From Hyphomicrobium sp. (GTDB lineage Bacteria > Pseudomonadota > Alphaproteobacteria > Rhizobiales > Hyphomicrobiaceae): a stretch of DNA of 52,077 nt. Shown here in pieces: positions 49,143 through 52,077 of this stretch (positions within the stretch are counted from its first letter, which is position 1; every line of letters starts with the position of its first letter). Position numbers and translations under genes: made by a program. The stretch spans positions 32,786 through 84,862 of the forward strand of contig JALHQM010000004.1 in NCBI GenBank assembly GCA_022841965.1, given 5' to 3'. Below the pieces are notes generated by a model, which worked only from the letters and a program-made list of their open reading frames with translations, was not told where the DNA came from and did no database searches.

Positions 49143-49931
49143 TCAGCCGGCGACGAGGTTGCGGATGGCTTTGACCATGTGGCCGTTGCCGGCGATGATG
49201 TCGCCCTTGGCCAGCATTTTGTCGGTGCCTTGCAGGTCGGTGACGATGCCGCCGGCTTCGCGCATGATGACGATGCCGGCTGCCATATCCCATGGCTTCA
49301 AGTTGCGTTCCCAGTAGCAATCGAAGCGGCCGGCGGCGGTCCAGGCAAGGTCGAGGGCGGCGGAGCCGGTGCGGCGAATGCCGGCGACTTCGCGCATGGC
49401 CGTGGTCATTTCCTTGATGAAGCCCGGGTGACCCGGACGGCCGCGATGGGGAATGCCAGTGGCGACGACGGCATCGCCAATTGTTTTGCGGGCGGCGACG
49501 CGGAGGCGGCGCTTTTCATTGAGGAAGGCGCCCTTGCCTTTCTCGGCGGTGAAGAGTTCGTCGGCGATCGGATTGTAGACCAGACCGGCGACAAGCTGGC
49601 CGTCGCGTTCCAGACCGATGGAAATCGCGAACATCGGGATGCCATGCAGAAAATTCGTGGTGCCGTCGAGGGGATCGATGATCCAGCGATGAGATTTGTC
49701 GGCACCTTCGACTTCGCCGCCTTCTTCCATCAGGAAGCCATACTGCGGGCGGGCTTTGTTCAATTCGCGAAAGATGATTTCTTCCGCCTTGTGGTCGGCG
49801 GCGGAGACGAAATTGGCGGGGCCCTTGATCGAGACCTGCAACTGCTCGACCTCGCCGAAATCGCGAACGAGGGCGCGCGCTGCCTTGCGGGCGGCCTGGG
49901 TCATGACGTTCATGAGAGCAGAGGCGGGCAT
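49143..49931 (-). CDS. suhB: SuhB-type inositol monophosphatase family protein
   Basis: A 262-aa Mg-dependent phosphatase of the inositol monophosphatase family. Metal-site motifs are LMEEGGEVEG near residue 67, WIIDPLDGTTNFLHGIPMFAISIG near residue 83 and WERNLKPWDMAAGIVIMREAGG near residue 213. The N-terminus MPASALMNVMTQAARKA matches alphaproteobacterial SuhB; an ATG six codons in (49913) is an alternative. In E. coli SuhB also acts in rRNA antitermination; whether that holds here is unknown. Confidence 0.92.
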   Translation of the reverse strand: MPASALMNVMTQAARKAARALVRDFGEVEQLQVSIKGPANFVSAADHKAEEIIFRELNKARPQYGFLMEEGGEVEGADKSHRWIIDPLDGTTNFLHGIPMFAISIGLERDGQLVAGLVYNPIADELFTAEKGKGAFLNEKRRLRVAARKTIGDAVVATGIPHRGRPGHPGFIKEMTTAMREVAGIRRTGSAALDLAWTAAGRFDCYWERNLKPWDMAAGIVIMREAGGIVTDLQGTDKMLAKGDIIAGNGHMVKAIRNLVAG

Positions 49932-49973
49932 GGGATGGCCGGGATGGTCGTCGTTTGAGAATGGACCCCCGCT

Positions 49974-50984
49974 CTAGCGGAGTGTGAGCTGTTTGTCGCG
50001 CCAATCCTGCGCGGCCTTTTGGGCGGTTTTCTTTTCGCTTTCGGCGAGGGCGTCGATGAGCAGGTCGAGCTTTTCATCGGTAATGCCGCCGGCCTTGGCA
50101 ATGAAACGCCATTTGGCGGCTTCGGCGGGGTTCTTTTGGACGCCGCCGGCGCCTTCTTGGTGAATCCAGGCGAGGCGATTTTGAGCACCGGGAATGCCCT
50201 TTTCGGCGGCCGTCTGGAGATATGGGATTGCCCGGCTCTCGTCTTCCTTCAGGCCGAAGCCGCGCATGAGCATGACGGCATATTCGTACTGCGCAGTGAC
50301 AAGGCCCTGCTTGGCGGCCTTCGACATCCAGCCGGCTGCTTCAAGCGCATTGGCTTCGACGCCGACGCCTTTTTGGTAAAGTGCGGCGAGGTCGAACTGG
50401 GCTTGGGCGATGTTCTTTTCAGCGGCGAACTGGATGTGCTTGGCGGCGCGATAGGGGTTTTCGGGCTTGCCGTCGCCCTTCAGGAAAAGAAGGCCGAGAT
50501 TGTAGTTGGCGAGCGGGTCGCCGGTGGCGGCGGCTTTTTCGTAGAGGCTGGCGGCCGCAGTGCGGTCTTTGCCGATACCGCGGCCTTCGGCCAGCATGTT
50601 GCCGAGGGCAAGCATGGCCGGGACATCGCCCAGTTCAGCAGCGCGGGAGTACCAGCGGGCGGCGGTGATGTCATCTTTGCCGACGCCGAGGCCGCCTTCG
50701 TAGATGCGCGCAACGAGGGTGTGAGCTTGCGGGTCGCCAAGTGCTGCTTTGCCTTCGGCGAGCGAGAGGGCGGTGAGATACTGGCCCTGGTCGAATGCGA
50801 TGTAGGCCGCATCGTCGTCGGCTGTTTGGGCGGCGGGTTTTGATGCTGATGCGGGAGGTTGCGGCATGTCGCCTTTGCCGGAAGCAAAGTCTGGGAGTTG
50901 AAGTTGCCCGGTGGCGACGAGGACGCCAGCGGCACCAGCACCCGCGCCGACGATCAAGATAAGAGCGAGGACGGCTTTGTTCAT
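49974..50984 (-). CDS. Sel1-repeat (TPR-like) protein with N-terminal membrane anchor
   Basis: A 336-aa protein. Residues 4-27 form a Gly/Ala-rich hydrophobic anchor or signal, followed by a Pro/Ala/Ser linker to about residue 55. Then come Sel1-like repeats of about 36 residues, recognisable as AARWYSRAAELGDVPAMLALG, AASLYEKAAATGDPLANYNLG, AAKHIQFAAEKNIAQAQFDLA, AAGWMSKAAKQGLVTAQYEYA and a fifth with PYLQTAAEKGIPGAQNRLA. The repeats form a protein-binding solenoid in the periplasm or at the membrane. The gene lies between suhB and the ThiE-like gene, an arrangement I recall in Hyphomicrobiales. The partner is unknown. Confidence 0.85.
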   Translation of the reverse strand: MNKAVLALILIVGAGAGAAGVLVATGQLQLPDFASGKGDMPQPPASASKPAAQTADDDAAYIAFDQGQYLTALSLAEGKAALGDPQAHTLVARIYEGGLGVGKDDITAARWYSRAAELGDVPAMLALGNMLAEGRGIGKDRTAAASLYEKAAATGDPLANYNLGLLFLKGDGKPENPYRAAKHIQFAAEKNIAQAQFDLAALYQKGVGVEANALEAAGWMSKAAKQGLVTAQYEYAVMLMRGFGLKEDESRAIPYLQTAAEKGIPGAQNRLAWIHQEGAGGVQKNPAEAAKWRFIAKAGGITDEKLDLLIDALAESEKKTAQKAAQDWRDKQLTLR

Positions 50985-50994
50985 GGGGTGGATC

Positions 50995-51654
50995 TCAGGT
51001 CGCCGGCGCGGCGGCGGTTATGGCCGCAGCAAAGGGCGATAATAAGCCTGCGATGCCGGATTTCAGACGTTCTGAGGGAACGCGCACGGCGATAAAGTCG
51101 GCGCCCACGCCGGCGAGGTCGTGGGCGTCTTCGGGCGTGTCGATGTCGAAGGCGATGCAGGGGATTTCGAAAATTCCAGACCACCAATCGATCAATTCGA
51201 GGCGGCGGTTGCGCGCTGTTTCGCGGTCTTCGACGTGGGAGGGGATGCCGAATGCGATGTAGTCGGCGCCCTCTTCGCCGAGCGTCATGGCGTCGTGGCG
51301 CGTGCGGCCGACGTCGATGCCGACGATGAAGCGGGTGCCGAGGATTTCGCGGGCTTCGTGATAGGCAGCGGCTGCGGCCTTGGAGGCGGGGAGGTGGACG
51401 CCGTCGGCTTTGACCACGCGGGCGAGGGCAGCGTCGCCACTAATGAGTGTGGCAATACCGATCGCCTGGATCTGTTCGACAGCGGGTGCCAATTCCGGTG
51501 CGGCCATCGGGGTTTCGGGGTCGAGTTCAATCACGACGGTCGCGATGAGCGCGAGCCGGGCCGCTTCGGCCGCACAGCGGGCTAAGTCGGGACCGGAGCC
51601 CGCGGGGGCTGCAAGCACGAGGACAATCTGGGTGCGAAGCTGCTTCTCAGCCAT
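50995..51654 (-). CDS. ThiE-like thiamine phosphate synthase/TenI family protein
   Basis: A 219-aa TIM-barrel protein of the thiamine monophosphate synthase group. Family signs are LISGDAALARVVKADGVHLPAS near residue 70, GIDVGRTRHDAMTLGEEGADYIAFG near residue 113, and the C-terminal GVGADFIAVR. The usual active-site stretch (a basic-residue DR...R-D-D region between strands 1 and 3) is poorly conserved and the pyrophosphate-binding part is altered, so it may not be a true thiamine synthase. It is 10 bp upstream of the Sel1-repeat gene on the same strand. Assignment to the family is firm, function is not. Confidence 0.7.
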   Translation of the reverse strand: MAEKQLRTQIVLVLAAPAGSGPDLARCAAEAARLALIATVVIELDPETPMAAPELAPAVEQIQAIGIATLISGDAALARVVKADGVHLPASKAAAAAYHEAREILGTRFIVGIDVGRTRHDAMTLGEEGADYIAFGIPSHVEDRETARNRRLELIDWWSGIFEIPCIAFDIDTPEDAHDLAGVGADFIAVRVPSERLKSGIAGLLSPFAAAITAAAPAT

Positions 51655-51933
51655 TGCTGGGATCGGACCTTATTTTTGGGACGGTAAGAGGCAGTTGCGG
51701 CGTCCGCCTTTTCTGTGAGCGGGGCCACAAGGTGCATCGTTGGTGCGTTGCGCGCTATCCGGGCCGATTGAGGCGGAAACGTGGCTTTTGGCGCCCGGCG
51801 AAAAGCGGGTACAACGTTGTTCTCCGGACTGGCACTTTCTCACCAAATCGCCATGATCATTCGGGACTTTTGTGCTGCGTTGGAAAAAGTGTCACTACAA
51901 GATCAACACGTGCGCAGCCGGAGAACCGCCCCG
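51655..51933. other. Divergent intergenic region before the last gene
   Basis: This 279-bp region separates the ThiE-like gene from the exported protein gene at the right edge. It contains a perfect 10-bp palindrome ACAACGTTGT (51811-51820). The frame of the last gene is open up to an ATG at 51853. No promoter hexamers stand out. Confidence 0.4.
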
Positions 51934-52077
51934 ATGAGCTTTTCGCTTCCGAACCAACTGGTCATTGCGGCCGGGGTGCTGGGCTTCTGCTTGATGGCTG
52001 GAGGTGCTGCGGCAACTCCCAATGGCGATCCGCCGGTGATGCCTGCGCGTGAGGCTGTCGCTCCTTCTCCCGCTGTC
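51934..52077 (+). CDS. Exported protein, 5'-end only (cut by window edge)
   Basis: The first 48 codons of a frame that runs off the right edge. The start MSFSLPNQLVIAAGVLGFCL is a signal peptide followed by MAGGAAATPNG, with likely cleavage after the Ala run. The mature part begins Pro/Ala-rich. GGAG lies 10 bases before the ATG; an upstream in-frame ATG at 51853 is possible but would bury the signal. The family cannot be told from this part. Confidence 0.5.
   Translation, partial: MSFSLPNQLVIAAGVLGFCLMAGGAAATPNGDPPVMPAREAVAPSPAV

Noticed and set aside
51811..51820. Palindrome ACAACGTTGT near the right edge
   Set aside because: A 10-bp palindrome is expected by chance in 52 kb, and no paired site or known consensus was found.

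Overview
The window is a GC-rich chromosomal segment of a bacteriochlorophyll a-making alphaproteobacterium. It carries most of a photosynthesis gene cluster (PGC, about 1-39.4 kb) followed by a lipid-modification cluster and ordinary housekeeping genes. Evidence for purple-type photosynthesis is direct: crtE/crtD/crtC for acyclic (spirilloxanthin/spheroidene-type) carotenoids, bchF-N-B-H-L-M, bchI-D-O, bchG, bchP, acsF, the reaction-centre H gene puhA with its assembly genes, and the regulators ppsR and aerR/ppaA. The housekeeping neighbours (fabI, pdxH, suhB, a 17-kDa-antigen-like protein) fit the Hyphomicrobiales (Rhizobiales) better than Rhodobacterales, but that placement is inference. 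The puf genes, bchCXYZ, crtI, pucBA and bchE are not in the window; crtF runs off the left edge, the usual neighbour of bchCXYZ-puf.

Layout. 1-3.6 kb: crtF(partial)-crtE on the minus strand diverge from crtD-crtC across a PpsR operator. 3.7-4.9 kb: a cyclopropane-fatty-acid-type methyltransferase. 5.2-20 kb, all minus strand and read right to left: aerR-ppsR, then bchG - PucC-like transporter - bchP - a 98-aa membrane protein - a pseudo-HAD/CBS protein - bchI-bchD-bchO, then crtB-dxs behind its own promoter and PpsR operator. 20-35.9 kb, all plus strand: bchF-N-B-H-L-M-lhaA-puhA-puhB-puhC-orf101-acsF-puhE-hemA, with stop/start overlaps at most junctions, ending in a strong hairpin terminator. 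36.2-40.3 kb: heme oxygenase and bacteriophytochrome (bphO-bphP) and a HAD-IIA protein. 40.3-46 kb: FAD oxidoreductase, DUF1365, two more CFA-like methyltransferases, DUF1295 and DUF2177, a set known from singlet-oxygen/light-stress regulons of phototrophs. 46-52 kb: histidine phosphatase, fabI, a secreted antigen-like protein, pdxH, suhB, a Sel1-repeat protein, a ThiE-like protein and the start of a secreted protein.

How it works together: hemA, bchID/H/O, bchM, acsF, bchNBL, bchF, bchP and bchG cover much of the path from glycine to bacteriochlorophyll a. dxs, crtE and crtB feed isoprenoid into carotenoids and the pigment tail. puhABCE and lhaA serve reaction-centre and LH1 assembly. PpsR operators (TGT-N12-ACA) lie before crtE/crtD, crtB, bchG and bchF/aerR, so one repressor with its antirepressor AerR, and probably the phytochrome, can switch the whole set.

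Most unusual: a catalytically dead HAD domain fused to a CBS pair inside the Mg-chelatase operon, together with a small membrane protein; a bacteriophytochrome whose histidine-kinase module has lost its phospho-acceptor His and N-box Asn but keeps an intact receiver domain; and an aerR frame that stays open 56 codons upstream of its well-supported start.
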